From assembly GCF_030908625.1 (NCBI RefSeq), contig NZ_CP133133.1, positions 2,356,001-2,420,000 of the forward strand: a DNA stretch of 64,000 nucleotides. Reading direction: 5' to 3'. Positions 14,951-23,021 of the stretch are shown one piece after another. The notes below the pieces were generated by a model. The model did not search any database. It saw only the letters and a program-made list of their open reading frames with translations, and had not been told where the DNA came from. The position numbers and the translations under genes are program-made. The stretch is from Paludicola sp. MB14-C6. GTDB lineage: Bacteria; Bacillota; Clostridia; Oscillospirales; Ruminococcaceae. Position 1 is the first letter of the stretch. Each line of letters begins with the position of its first letter.

Positions 14951-17167
14951 TTAAAATTCCTCATATGTGGTTCTTAATAAGATTTCATTTTGAACAATTG
15001 GATCAAGCTCAATAAACCTTGCACTAAATCCGCCTATTCGCACAATCAAGTTTTGATATTTTTCAGGATGCAACATTGCTTGTTCTAAATCATATTTGCC
15101 TATAGAAGATAAATTGGTTTGTATACCACCATTTTCATAAAAGATTTGTAGTAACATCTTGATTTTATCTCGGTTGTTTTTCAACATATCTTTATTCATA
15201 CGGATGTTGTGAACAACACCTACGTGCTTGTTAGCCTCAACTTTCCTCATTGAGTTGAGTAAAGCGGTGAGCCCTAGCTTATCAGCACCAATTGATGGAC
15301 TGTTTCCGTTGGATAATGGCGCTCCTCGATGCCTTCCGCAAGGAGTAGCAGCTGTAACTGCACCACGTTCTGCTGATCCTGAGTTGTTAACACTTACAAC
15401 ATGGTATCCATATAAATTAGTTGTTTTGCCTGCATCTCTGTGTAATTTTGAAATATGGTTAAATACTCGAACCACCATTTCATCAGCATAATTATCGTCA
15501 TTGCCGTATTTTGGTGCGTTTAAAAGAATTTTTCTTTCCTTTTCATATCCCTTAAAGTTGCAGTCAAGCATATGGATGAGTTGCGGTAATGAGAATAGTT
15601 TATCTTCATATACACATTTTTTAATAGCTGTAAGCGAATCTGCAAGAGTAACCAAACCAAAAATTTCACTGGTTGCGCATAAAAATCTTGCGCCACCTTC
15701 AAAGATTGGGATATTCTTTTCCATGCAATCATGTGTAAGTAAGCTTAAATGCAAAAAGCATGCATTTTCTCCTGCTACTTGATAATTGCATTGCTCGGAA
15801 TATGCTTCTTCAAGTACTGCTGGCTCTAATAATTTGGAATATGCTTCAAATAAATCTTCGAACGTTAAAAAGTTTGATGGATCTCCAACATCAAATCCAT
15901 ATTGATTACCTGTGAACGAATCACAGCCTCTGTGTAAAACAATATCTAAGGCTTGCGGTAAGGTCATACCGGTATTTGGAGTAGCCGCTCCATATCCTTC
16001 TATAACATATTCTCCACATCCAAAAGGTACCCATCTTTGTGCCATTTCTTCATCAATCTGATAAATTTCCTGCATAGCGGGAATAGTAGCATCATCGCTG
16101 TAAACGATAGGGTATACAGCACCGGCTTCTATATTTACTAATGTTTCGGTTAGTAAACTGTCATTGATACCATGATAGTATCGTAATGTTAGTTGTGGGA
16201 CAACATCGACAACCGTTCTGGAGGTTTTAATTAAAGTGAGCGCCAACTGATCGGCATTATCCGGATTTTTTCTTCCTTTACCACCGATGATAATTCGACT
16301 GTCATGGACTTTACTAACTTTAATAATATTTCTAAAAAGTGAAGATAGTAATTTAACTGCCTCTTCTTCTGTTAGAATTCCGTTTTCAATATCGTGGACA
16401 TACAAATCACTCAAATAATTGTCCATTCTACCGAAATTCATCAAATCGGAACAAACAGCATAAATCCAAATAAGCTGTAGTCCTTCTCTGAAAGTTTTTG
16501 GTGCCGATGTTGTTAAGTTCTCAAATATTTCGGCTATTTTTAATAGCTCTTCTCTTCTCTCTGGCGAAGCAACCTCTAGCTGCGCTCTTGCGTTGTCTGC
16601 ATACATCAAACAAGCATCTATGATAACATCAATTGAAATATCAAGTGCATCATAAAAGCTGGATGAACCGTTTTGTTTTCTGTAATCGTTTACTCTTTCT
16701 TTCAATCCGGATAGTCCGACTTGAACCAGTAAATCAAGATCTACAGTCATACCGGCAATTCGAGCAACACCATAATAATAGTTTGCTTCTTCCATATGCG
16801 TACCATATTTTTGAGCAAAACGATCCAACATTTTTTTCTCTGTGTTTTCCTGTTTCCAAAAATCACGCATATCTTCAACTGAATCAAGATATTCTTGATC
16901 AACTGAATCTTTTACAGCATCAATCGCTTGTTGCACACGATCATCCCAATAATAATAGGTATAACTTCCTCCATATTGCGGAGAAAAGCCTACATATCCA
17001 TGCTTCATATAGCCTACAATTAAATCGCATTCAGTCATAGGCATTAAAACGTATGGGATTTGGAGCTGTAAACATTTTGCTTCACGCATAGCTTTATCAG
17101 TTTCACTTTTATATATTTCTGTGAAATGTAAAGCATAGTCTAAATCTTTTTTATAATTTAAATACAT
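14951..17167 (-). CDS. Glycyl radical enzyme, uncharacterised subtype
   Basis: A 738-residue member of the pyruvate formate-lyase superfamily. The glycyl radical motif is at the C-terminus (VRIGGFSARF, Gly713). The thiyl-radical Cys384 sits in PFGCGEYVIEGYG, with Glu386 two residues on. That C-x-E arrangement is shared with dehydratases, choline TMA-lyase and C-S lyases and differs from the Cys-Cys pair of pyruvate formate-lyase, so a lyase or dehydratase reaction is inferred. The middle Gly of GCGE and the following YVIE are unlike the GCVEP of the well-known groups. The protein is shorter than most (about 790-850). AraC control is suggested by the divergent regulator gene. Substrate unknown. 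Confidence 0.85.
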   Translation of the reverse strand: MYLNYKKDLDYALHFTEIYKSETDKAMREAKCLQLQIPYVLMPMTECDLIVGYMKHGYVGFSPQYGGSYTYYYWDDRVQQAIDAVKDSVDQEYLDSVEDMRDFWKQENTEKKMLDRFAQKYGTHMEEANYYYGVARIAGMTVDLDLLVQVGLSGLKERVNDYRKQNGSSSFYDALDISIDVIIDACLMYADNARAQLEVASPERREELLKIAEIFENLTTSAPKTFREGLQLIWIYAVCSDLMNFGRMDNYLSDLYVHDIENGILTEEEAVKLLSSLFRNIIKVSKVHDSRIIIGGKGRKNPDNADQLALTLIKTSRTVVDVVPQLTLRYYHGINDSLLTETLVNIEAGAVYPIVYSDDATIPAMQEIYQIDEEMAQRWVPFGCGEYVIEGYGAATPNTGMTLPQALDIVLHRGCDSFTGNQYGFDVGDPSNFLTFEDLFEAYSKLLEPAVLEEAYSEQCNYQVAGENACFLHLSLLTHDCMEKNIPIFEGGARFLCATSEIFGLVTLADSLTAIKKCVYEDKLFSLPQLIHMLDCNFKGYEKERKILLNAPKYGNDDNYADEMVVRVFNHISKLHRDAGKTTNLYGYHVVSVNNSGSAERGAVTAATPCGRHRGAPLSNGNSPSIGADKLGLTALLNSMRKVEANKHVGVVHNIRMNKDMLKNNRDKIKMLLQIFYENGGIQTNLSSIGKYDLEQAMLHPEKYQNLIVRIGGFSARFIELDPIVQNEILLRTTYEEF

Positions 17168-17197
17168 AACGTATCCCCTCTAATAACATTGTACAAT

Positions 17198-17219
17198 ATA
17201 TTAAATAAAATTCTACAAT
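17198..17219. promoter_or_regulatory. Candidate shared operator motif, copy 1
   Basis: ATATTAAAT, then TTCTACAAT a few bases later, in the control region between the glycyl radical enzyme and AraC genes. Two related copies lie upstream of galactokinase. A neighbouring ATTGTACAAT palindrome starts at 17189. Confidence 0.3.
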
Positions 17220-17223
17220 AAAA

Positions 17224-17256
17224 TTGACTTGTTTTTATGGTATTTTGATGTATAAT
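17224..17256 (+). promoter_or_regulatory. Promoter of the AraC-type regulator gene
   Basis: TATAAT at 17251-17256. The -35 is either TTGTTT at 17229 with a 16-base spacer or the better TTGACT at 17224 with a long 21-base spacer, which would suit an activator-dependent promoter. Confidence 0.5.
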
Positions 17257-17293
17257 AGATTTACTAAATGTAATAAAAAATGGGAGGAGTTCT

Positions 17294-18142
17294 ATGATAA
17301 AGCTACTTTGTGAGCAAGAGCGTACGAAAAGAGTATCGGGTGCAAAATTAACAAGTGTGCGTCAAACATTTCCGTTGCATACGCATGATTTTTTTGAGTT
17401 TTTTTTAGTAACAAAAGGTCGTGCTATTCATGTCGTAAATAACGTTGCACAGGTGATAGAACGGGGTTCTTTGGTATTTGTAAGGCCGTCAGACGAACAT
17501 TGCTATGACTACTATAAAACCCAAGATTTTGAGTTTTATAACCATGGGTTTGAAACGGAAATATTTGATAAAATTAACATGGTTTATGATACGAAAGCTG
17601 ATGCTTTAGTGAATAGGAGCGTGCCCAAGCACATCAAGGTCAATTTAGCACAATTACACTTTCTTGAGCAGCGTTTTGAAGAGCTTTTAAAGATACCTAC
17701 TTGTGAACAACGACGACTTCCTTTATCATATTTAGCAATGGAAGTTATTTATTTAATGTTAACAACCGAGGATTTCGATCAAAATCATTTACCACCTGAT
17801 TGGTTAATAAAAGTGTTAGATGAAATGAGCGAACCGGAAAACTTTATTGTAGGGCTTCCTCGCTTGCTCGAATTATGCAATTATTCACAAGAACATATCA
17901 ACCGAGAGTTCAAACGTTATTTGAATATTACTCCAACTAAATATATAAATGAGCTGCGTTTACAATATGCAAATGATTTGTTGGAAAAGGGTGACCAAGA
18001 AATAGTTGACGTTTGTGAGAATTGTGGATTTCATAATTTAAGCCATTTTTATTCCGAGTTTAAAAAATATTATGGCTTTTCACCGAATAAAGCGAGAAAA
18101 AACAGTGAAAACAGTTGTCAAAATCATACTATTATAGTATAA
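17294..18142 (+). CDS. AraC-family transcriptional regulator
   Basis: A 282-residue protein. The N-terminal cupin-like sensor (FPLHTHDFFEFFLVTKG, then GSLVFVRPSDEHCY) binds a small ligand in relatives. The C-terminal two helix-turn-helix units occupy about 185-275, ending in the AraC signature CGFHNLSHFYSEFKKYYGFSPNKAR. It is divergent from the glycyl radical enzyme gene with a 126-base shared control region, so it most likely regulates that operon in response to its substrate. GGAGGAG precedes the ATG. Confidence 0.88.
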   Translation: MIKLLCEQERTKRVSGAKLTSVRQTFPLHTHDFFEFFLVTKGRAIHVVNNVAQVIERGSLVFVRPSDEHCYDYYKTQDFEFYNHGFETEIFDKINMVYDTKADALVNRSVPKHIKVNLAQLHFLEQRFEELLKIPTCEQRRLPLSYLAMEVIYLMLTTEDFDQNHLPPDWLIKVLDEMSEPENFIVGLPRLLELCNYSQEHINREFKRYLNITPTKYINELRLQYANDLLEKGDQEIVDVCENCGFHNLSHFYSEFKKYYGFSPNKARKNSENSCQNHTIIV

Positions 18143-18167
18143 TTAGCGCTAAGAAGGAGGGACTTTT

Positions 18168-19268
18168 ATGTATTATAAGAATTACGGTAATACGGATATG
18201 AAAGTATCTGCAATTGGATTAGGCTGTATGCGTTATGACGATAACGATGTGGCGGAGGGTAATTTAGAAAAATGTGCAGAGGTTGCATTATATGCACATG
18301 AATGTGGCATTAACTATTTTGATACTGCTCCATTTTATTGCAACGATAAAAGTGAAACCATAACAGGTATTGCTTTATCTCAATTGAAGCGTGATAGTTA
18401 TTTTGTGTCTTCCAAAACAAATATGAGTACCGTTGGCGACGTAATTAACGCTGATACGTTTCGCAAACGTCTCGAAACAACATTAACACGTCTAAAAGTA
18501 GATTATTTGGATTTTTATCATCTATGGTGTATGCTGGACTTAGAATCATATCAAAAGCAAAGAGAAGCATTATATGGATTTTTTGAACAAGCAAAGGCAG
18601 AAGGTTTAATTCGCAATATTGTATTTTCAGCGCATATGCAAGGCGCTGAAATCGAAAAAGTTGTTGCTGAAAATAAGTTTAAAGGTATGTTAATTGGATA
18701 TAATGCTTTGAATTATCGTTTCCGTCAAAGTGGAATTGAAGCAGCTCATAAAAATGGTATGGGCGTTGTTGTAATGAATCCACTGGGCGGAGGTCTGATT
18801 CCGCAAAACCCAGAAACTTTTAGCTACTTAACAAAGGAAACGGACTTAAACGTAGCGCAAGCAGCACTTCGCTTTGTGGCCTCTCATAAAGAAATTACAA
18901 TTACATTAGCCGGCTGTACAACCAAAGCTCATGTCGATGACGCAGTAAAGGCTGTAGAAAATCTAGTAGAAAAACCTGCAAGTGAAATCAACAAAGAATT
19001 AGAAGGACAAGGACTTTCTTTTAATACATTGTGTACAGGATGCGGTTATTGCAAGAAATGCCCAATGGATATTGATATACCAAAATTCATGGATGCCTAT
19101 AATGAAAAATTATTGGGAAGTTCACCGCTGGCTCGCATTAAATGGCATTGGAATGAAAGCGTTGAAAATGCTGCAAAATGCATTGAATGTGGAAAATGTG
19201 AAAGCTTGTGTACACAGCATCTTCCGATTATTGAAAGATTAAAAGAATTAAGTCTGTTAAAGGACTAA
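18168..19268 (+). CDS. Aldo/keto reductase with C-terminal 4Fe-4S domain
   Basis: A 366-residue protein. The N-terminal TIM barrel carries the family's DTAPFY motif near residue 53. The C-terminal 90 residues hold two iron-sulfur motifs, CTGCGYCKKCP and CIECGKCESLC. Such ferredoxin-tailed reductases probably link carbonyl reduction to ferredoxin or flavin electrons in anaerobes. It begins 25 bases after the regulator gene, with AAGGAGG. An aldehyde product of the neighbouring glycyl radical enzyme could be its substrate; that is inference from position only. Confidence 0.82.
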   Translation: MYYKNYGNTDMKVSAIGLGCMRYDDNDVAEGNLEKCAEVALYAHECGINYFDTAPFYCNDKSETITGIALSQLKRDSYFVSSKTNMSTVGDVINADTFRKRLETTLTRLKVDYLDFYHLWCMLDLESYQKQREALYGFFEQAKAEGLIRNIVFSAHMQGAEIEKVVAENKFKGMLIGYNALNYRFRQSGIEAAHKNGMGVVVMNPLGGGLIPQNPETFSYLTKETDLNVAQAALRFVASHKEITITLAGCTTKAHVDDAVKAVENLVEKPASEINKELEGQGLSFNTLCTGCGYCKKCPMDIDIPKFMDAYNEKLLGSSPLARIKWHWNESVENAAKCIECGKCESLCTQHLPIIERLKELSLLKD

Positions 19269-19384
19269 ATTCTAATGAGCCCTATGTAATATAGTAATCA
19301 AAAAGTGAACTTTCAAAGATAGGGATTAACAATCAGCGAATACGGCTATTATGTCGTTTACATTAAAATTTAAGGGGAAATAGA

Positions 19385-19930
19385 ATGAAGAATAACAAAG
19401 TAAAAAGTTTAGTGTTCAGTGGATTATTACTTGCAATTGGTGTGTTACTACCGCAAGTATTTCATTTTAGTGGTGTTCCAAACGCAGGACCGGTATTTTT
19501 ACCAATGCATATTTCTGTGTTTTTAGCAGGTTTTATGGTAGGTCCGATTTGGGGGCTAGGAGTAGGAGTGTTAACTCCTGTGTTAAGCTTTATCGTAACA
19601 GGTGGAGCAATGCCTCCAATTCCTATTTTATATTTCATGATGATAGAGTTGGCAACCTATGCATTCGTAGCAGGCTTATGCAGTAGAAACTTTAAATTAA
19701 ATCCTTATTTTAGCCAAATTATTGCTATGATATGCGGTAGAGGTGTATACGCACTTGTTTTACTTGTGTTTGGTGTTTTACTTGGAATGAAAGTACCTCC
19801 AGTTACAGCTGTATGGACAGCAATTGTAACTGGATTACCTGGAATTATCATTCAGTTAGTAATCATTCCGCCAATCGTCTATGCGCTCAAAAAGGGAGGC
19901 TTTGTTGTTGCAGCTTCAAAAAGCAATTAA
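19385..19930 (+). CDS. ECF transporter S-component
   Basis: A 181-residue membrane protein with about five or six helices. It starts NKVKSLVFSGLLLAIGVLLP and has a PMHISVFLAGFMVGP segment, both usual in substrate-binding S-components of energy-coupling-factor importers. The vitamin or metal bound cannot be told from sequence. No EcfA or EcfT gene is nearby, so it would share a housekeeping energising module. I see no recognisable riboswitch in the 116-base leader. The DUF1893 gene overlaps its 3' end. Confidence 0.75.
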   Translation: MKNNKVKSLVFSGLLLAIGVLLPQVFHFSGVPNAGPVFLPMHISVFLAGFMVGPIWGLGVGVLTPVLSFIVTGGAMPPIPILYFMMIELATYAFVAGLCSRNFKLNPYFSQIIAMICGRGVYALVLLVFGVLLGMKVPPVTAVWTAIVTGLPGIIIQLVIIPPIVYALKKGGFVVAASKSN

Positions 19931-20333
19931 CATTTTAAAAGAGCAAAACTACAGTTGCGTAGTGATAAAAGATGATCTTGTTCATTGTGCAAATGGTATT
20001 GGCGTTAAGCCAATTATGCAATGGTTAAGAGAAGATGAAGCTTTTTTCGCTAACGCATATGTTGCTGATAAGGTTATTGGAAAAGCAGCAGCACTATTGC
20101 TTGTAATGGCAAAAGCTAAGAGTGTTTATGGCAAGGTTATGAGTGAAAGTGCCATAGCCATTTTAGAAAAATATCATATTCGTTATGAATATGATACAAA
20201 AGTGTCGTTTATCGCAAATCGTACCAATACAGGGATGTGCCCGTTGGAGCAATCGGTTGTAGCGATTGATGCTCCAAATGAAGCATATATTGCGATTCAA
20301 AATAAAATAGCAGAATTAATGAGTAGCAAATAA
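19905..20333 (+). CDS. DUF1893 domain protein
   Basis: About 142 residues. The pattern LKEQNYSCVVIKDDLVHCANGIGVKPIMQWL, with GKAAALLLV and a CPLEQSV motif near the C-terminus, fits DUF1893, a small domain of unknown function. GGGAGG at 19894-19899 points to a TTG start at 19905 (or 19908), inside the end of the S-component gene; an ATG at 19881 lies upstream of that site. The 26-base overlap implies coupling. It may act with the transporter, but there is no direct evidence. Confidence 0.7.
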   Translation: MLQLQKAINILKEQNYSCVVIKDDLVHCANGIGVKPIMQWLREDEAFFANAYVADKVIGKAAALLLVMAKAKSVYGKVMSESAIAILEKYHIRYEYDTKVSFIANRTNTGMCPLEQSVVAIDAPNEAYIAIQNKIAELMSSK

Positions 20334-20351
20334 GAAGGGTCGTTATTTTTT

Positions 20352-20741
20352 ATGATGTGGAAAGACAGTTTAGCAATAGGCGTTAAAGAAATTGATAGTC
20401 AACATAAGGAACTATGTGATAAAATTGATGCATTATTTGATGCTTGTAAACAAGGAAAAGGCAGAGTCGAAATCTTATCTACTATGGATTTTTTACAAAG
20501 CTATACCATCAAACATTTTCATGATGAAGAAATCATTCAGCAAAAATGTGGATATCCAAAATGCAAAGAACATAAAGCTATCCATGAAGCATTTATTAAG
20601 CAAGTTGCAGAGCTAAAAGCAGAGCTTGAAAAAGATGGCGCATCCATTGTGTTGGTTGGTAAAATTAATAGTTTGGTAATTGATTGGTTGATTAAACATA
20701 TTCAAAACGTAGACAAAGAGATTGCACAATATATTAAATAG
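20352..20741 (+). CDS. Bacteriohemerythrin
   Basis: A 129-residue four-helix protein binding a di-iron site. Ligands visible are H18 (SQHKEL), H55 and E59 (KHFHDEE), H74 and H78 (HKAIH), H116 and D121 (HIQNVD), the full hemerythrin set. Stand-alone bacterial hemerythrins bind oxygen and are thought to act in oxygen sensing, storage or iron handling. It lies 18 bases after DUF1893 in the same operon. The ATG at 20352 or 20355 may start it. Confidence 0.9.
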   Translation: MMWKDSLAIGVKEIDSQHKELCDKIDALFDACKQGKGRVEILSTMDFLQSYTIKHFHDEEIIQQKCGYPKCKEHKAIHEAFIKQVAELKAELEKDGASIVLVGKINSLVIDWLIKHIQNVDKEIAQYIK

Positions 20742-20744
20742 TCA

Positions 20745-20757
20745 AAGCGGTAGTATT
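20745..20757. repeat. Left half of a split terminator hairpin
   Basis: AAGCGGTAGTATT. Its exact complement is at 22254-22266, on the other side of the IS256-family element. Joined, the two make a 13-bp perfect stem with a TTTC loop just downstream of the hemerythrin gene. Confidence 0.8.
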
Positions 20758-20863
20758 TTTTCGGGTATACCAAGAATTTTGTGTAAATATAAAAACAATC
20801 AGAACAAGAAATAGGAACAAAATAGTAATTGACATAGTGTATAGGTTAGTTGAAACAAGTTTA

Positions 20864-20901
20864 TTTAATGACAAAAGGGGCATGCCCCTTTTGTCATTAA
20901 A
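20864..20901 (-). terminator. Perfect 38-bp palindrome after the transposase gene
   Basis: Arms of 19 bases (TTTAATGACAAAAGGGGCA and complement) without a loop, 22 bases downstream of the transposase stop. It probably terminates transposase transcription and shields the hemerythrin gene. Confidence 0.7.
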
Positions 20902-20922
20902 TTTTGGCGGATGAACATAGAA

Positions 20923-22149
20923 TCATCCAGCGATTCTGTCCGAAAACATGATGTTTAATTGGTTTAAAACAACGTCCCAATTTCGACAACGTTGTGTCCA
21001 TCGTTCGACAATTTTTTTTGAAGCTAAATACAGTATCCTTTTTAAACTATCATCATTTTGAAATGATGGTTTATTCTTGGTTATTTGTCTGAACTGCCTG
21101 TTTAATCCCTCAATAATATTAGTTGTGTATATTATTTTCCTTACATCAGTTGGATATGCAAAAAAGGTTGATAGTATATCCCAGTTATCCTCCCAACTCT
21201 TTATGCAAGAAGGATAACTTTTACCCCATTTTTCTTTGAATGATATTAGATTATTCAATGCTTCTTCCTCTGTAACAGCTTGATATACTAGTTTTAGATC
21301 TGCCATTAACTTCTTGATATCTTTGTATCCTACATATCGTGTTGAATATCGAATTTGATGTATAATACAACGTTGAATGTGCGCTTTGGGATATGCTGCA
21401 TTGATTGCTTCTTTAAAACCTTTTAAACCGTCAACACAAAATAGGTATACATCTTGCAAACCCCTTGATTTCAAGTCATTCATAACGCTCAACCAGAATT
21501 TTGAGCTCTCGTTTTCTCCAATCCAAATGCCCAATATATCTTTATTTCCTTCAAGTGTAATTCCTAAAACCACATATGCTGCTTTCGTTACAAACTGATT
21601 GTTTTCTTTTACTTTGTAGTGTATTGCATCCATGAACACAAATGGGTATACACTATCTAGTGGACGGTTTTGCCATGCTGTTACTTCCGGCATTATTTTT
21701 TCTGTTATCTTGCTTACTAGTCCATCTGAAATTTCTACATCATAAAGATTTTTTACTTGTTCAGCAATATCTCGTTGAGACATGCCACAAGAGTAAAGTG
21801 CAATAATTTTTTCTTCCATCCCGTCAGCATTACGATTATATTTACCAATAATTTGTGGTTCAAATTCACCGTTTCTATCACGAGGAACATTAATATCCAC
21901 TTCGCCAAGTTGTGTTTTAACTGTTTTCTTTGAATATCCATTTCGATAATTTTTCGACATGCTTTTTCCGTCATCGTTCGCTATTCTTTGACTTTTTTGG
22001 TAACCCAATTCTTCGTCTAATTCACTATCCATAACTTGCTGAAGAACATCTTTGAACATCTCTTTCATTGCCTGCATAACCTCTGTTGTGCTTGTGAAGT
22101 TTTGGCTGTTCACATACTCTTTTAATAACTCTTTCGGTTGCTTTTCCAT
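20923..22149 (-). CDS. IS256-family transposase
   Basis: A 408-residue mutator-type DDE transposase. Catalytic blocks: FVFMDAIHYK, FCVDGLKGFKEAI and IIEGLNRQFR (first Asp, second Asp and Glu). AHIQRCIIHQIR is the conserved C-x2-H segment between the second Asp and the Glu. Length is normal and no frameshift is seen, so the copy may be active. AGGAAG lies upstream of the ATG. Confidence 0.95.
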   Translation of the reverse strand: MEKQPKELLKEYVNSQNFTSTTEVMQAMKEMFKDVLQQVMDSELDEELGYQKSQRIANDDGKSMSKNYRNGYSKKTVKTQLGEVDINVPRDRNGEFEPQIIGKYNRNADGMEEKIIALYSCGMSQRDIAEQVKNLYDVEISDGLVSKITEKIMPEVTAWQNRPLDSVYPFVFMDAIHYKVKENNQFVTKAAYVVLGITLEGNKDILGIWIGENESSKFWLSVMNDLKSRGLQDVYLFCVDGLKGFKEAINAAYPKAHIQRCIIHQIRYSTRYVGYKDIKKLMADLKLVYQAVTEEEALNNLISFKEKWGKSYPSCIKSWEDNWDILSTFFAYPTDVRKIIYTTNIIEGLNRQFRQITKNKPSFQNDDSLKRILYLASKKIVERWTQRCRNWDVVLNQLNIMFSDRIAG

Positions 22150-22253
22150 AAAAAAATACTTCCTTTCATACTTGAATTTATTATCTTAATTCTTGTCTGA
22201 TTGGAAGTACCTTATTCACTTTTACACAAAATTTTCGGGAGTCTCTATTTTTC

Positions 22254-22266
22254 AATACTACCGCTT
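22254..22266. repeat. Right half of the split terminator hairpin
   Basis: AATACTACCGCTT, complement of 20745-20757, lying just before the end of the convergent DUF5131 gene. Confidence 0.8.
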
Positions 22267-22281
22267 GTCTATTTGTACGTA

Positions 22282-23001
22282 TTATTCTCTTGTAAAATCA
22301 ATTTGGGCTTTTCTGGCTTGTGCACAAAGATATTGCCGTTGTATTAAATAAGGCTTATCATCTTTTATAAAGTGGGTAGCAACTTGCCTAAATTGAAACG
22401 AAACGTTTGCAGCAATACATTGGCGCCGAATATCTAATACCCAGTTATAATCTAAAGGACGCGTATCTTTCCCCGATTCACCGCCAACTATTACACATTC
22501 AATCGTATCATCCAAGTAGTTTGAAATGTCCATTTTTTCAAGCATAGGTTGAATAACAATCTGTTTGTGTTTAATCGGTAATGCTTTGAATATTGGTAAT
22601 CGTTCATCTGCACGTTGTTGGTTTTCTATAGTACAACACACAACCACATTATCAAAATTCTCTTTAAAATCATTTGGTAACCCAATACGAAACCCCTCAA
22701 TTCGCTTAGTCAGAAAGAGAAAAGTAAGATCTTTTCGTGTACGAATGATTTTCCAAATCTCATTTCGCCATTTATCCGCATCTTCAACAAGAAAATCGGC
22801 ATTAAAACATAAGTATACAAGTTGACCTGATTTCATTTTATAGTTGCCTTTACTGTCTTTCACAATCGGTTTATAAAATTCATCTGTTTTATAAACAACA
22901 TTGGTATCTATATTTTTGCGTTCATTTGCCCTAAAGATATAACAATTTTTACAGCCTTCGCTTTTTCTATGACATCCTTTCCAAGGATTCCAAGTAGCCA
23001 T
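22282..23001 (-). CDS. DUF5131 (Gp37/Gp68-like) protein
   Basis: A 239-residue protein. It starts MATWNPWKGCHRKSEGCKNCY, the cysteine-rich opening of the DUF5131/Gp37-Gp68 family, related to spore-photoproduct-lyase-like radical SAM proteins and common in phages. Later pieces LFLTKR, GGESG and the C-terminal FQFRQ also fit. The function is unknown. I chose the ATG at 23001 (GGTGG 8 bases upstream) over a GTG at 23013. It lies 20 bases after the winged-helix protein gene, suggesting a joint transcript. Confidence 0.78.
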   Translation of the reverse strand: MATWNPWKGCHRKSEGCKNCYIFRANERKNIDTNVVYKTDEFYKPIVKDSKGNYKMKSGQLVYLCFNADFLVEDADKWRNEIWKIIRTRKDLTFLFLTKRIEGFRIGLPNDFKENFDNVVVCCTIENQQRADERLPIFKALPIKHKQIVIQPMLEKMDISNYLDDTIECVIVGGESGKDTRPLDYNWVLDIRRQCIAANVSFQFRQVATHFIKDDKPYLIQRQYLCAQARKAQIDFTRE

Positions 23002-23021
23002 ATGCAAAACCACCTTTATTG

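Larger units (their letters stand above)
20761..22245 (-). mobile_element. IS256-family insertion sequence
   Basis: About 1.48 kb. Imperfect terminal inverted repeats share GAATTTTGTGTAAA / GAAAATTTTGTGTAAA. A short duplication, TATTTTT, flanks it (20754-20760 and 22246-22252), close to the 8-9 bases usual for IS256. It carries one intact transposase gene and a perfect 38-bp palindrome as terminator. Ends are placed to within a few bases. Confidence 0.85.

Noticed and set aside
16633..17040. Plus-strand open frame of 135 codons opposite the glycyl radical enzyme
   Set aside because: Antisense shadow of a clearly homologous protein, with no start site.
14951..17167. Calling the glycyl radical enzyme pyruvate formate-lyase (pflB)
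   Set aside because: The active site has Cys-Gly-Glu, not the adjacent Cys pair, and the activase has extra iron-sulfur clusters.
19269..19384. Riboswitch before the ECF S-component gene
   Set aside because: The 116-base leader shows no recognisable riboswitch core or terminator hairpin.
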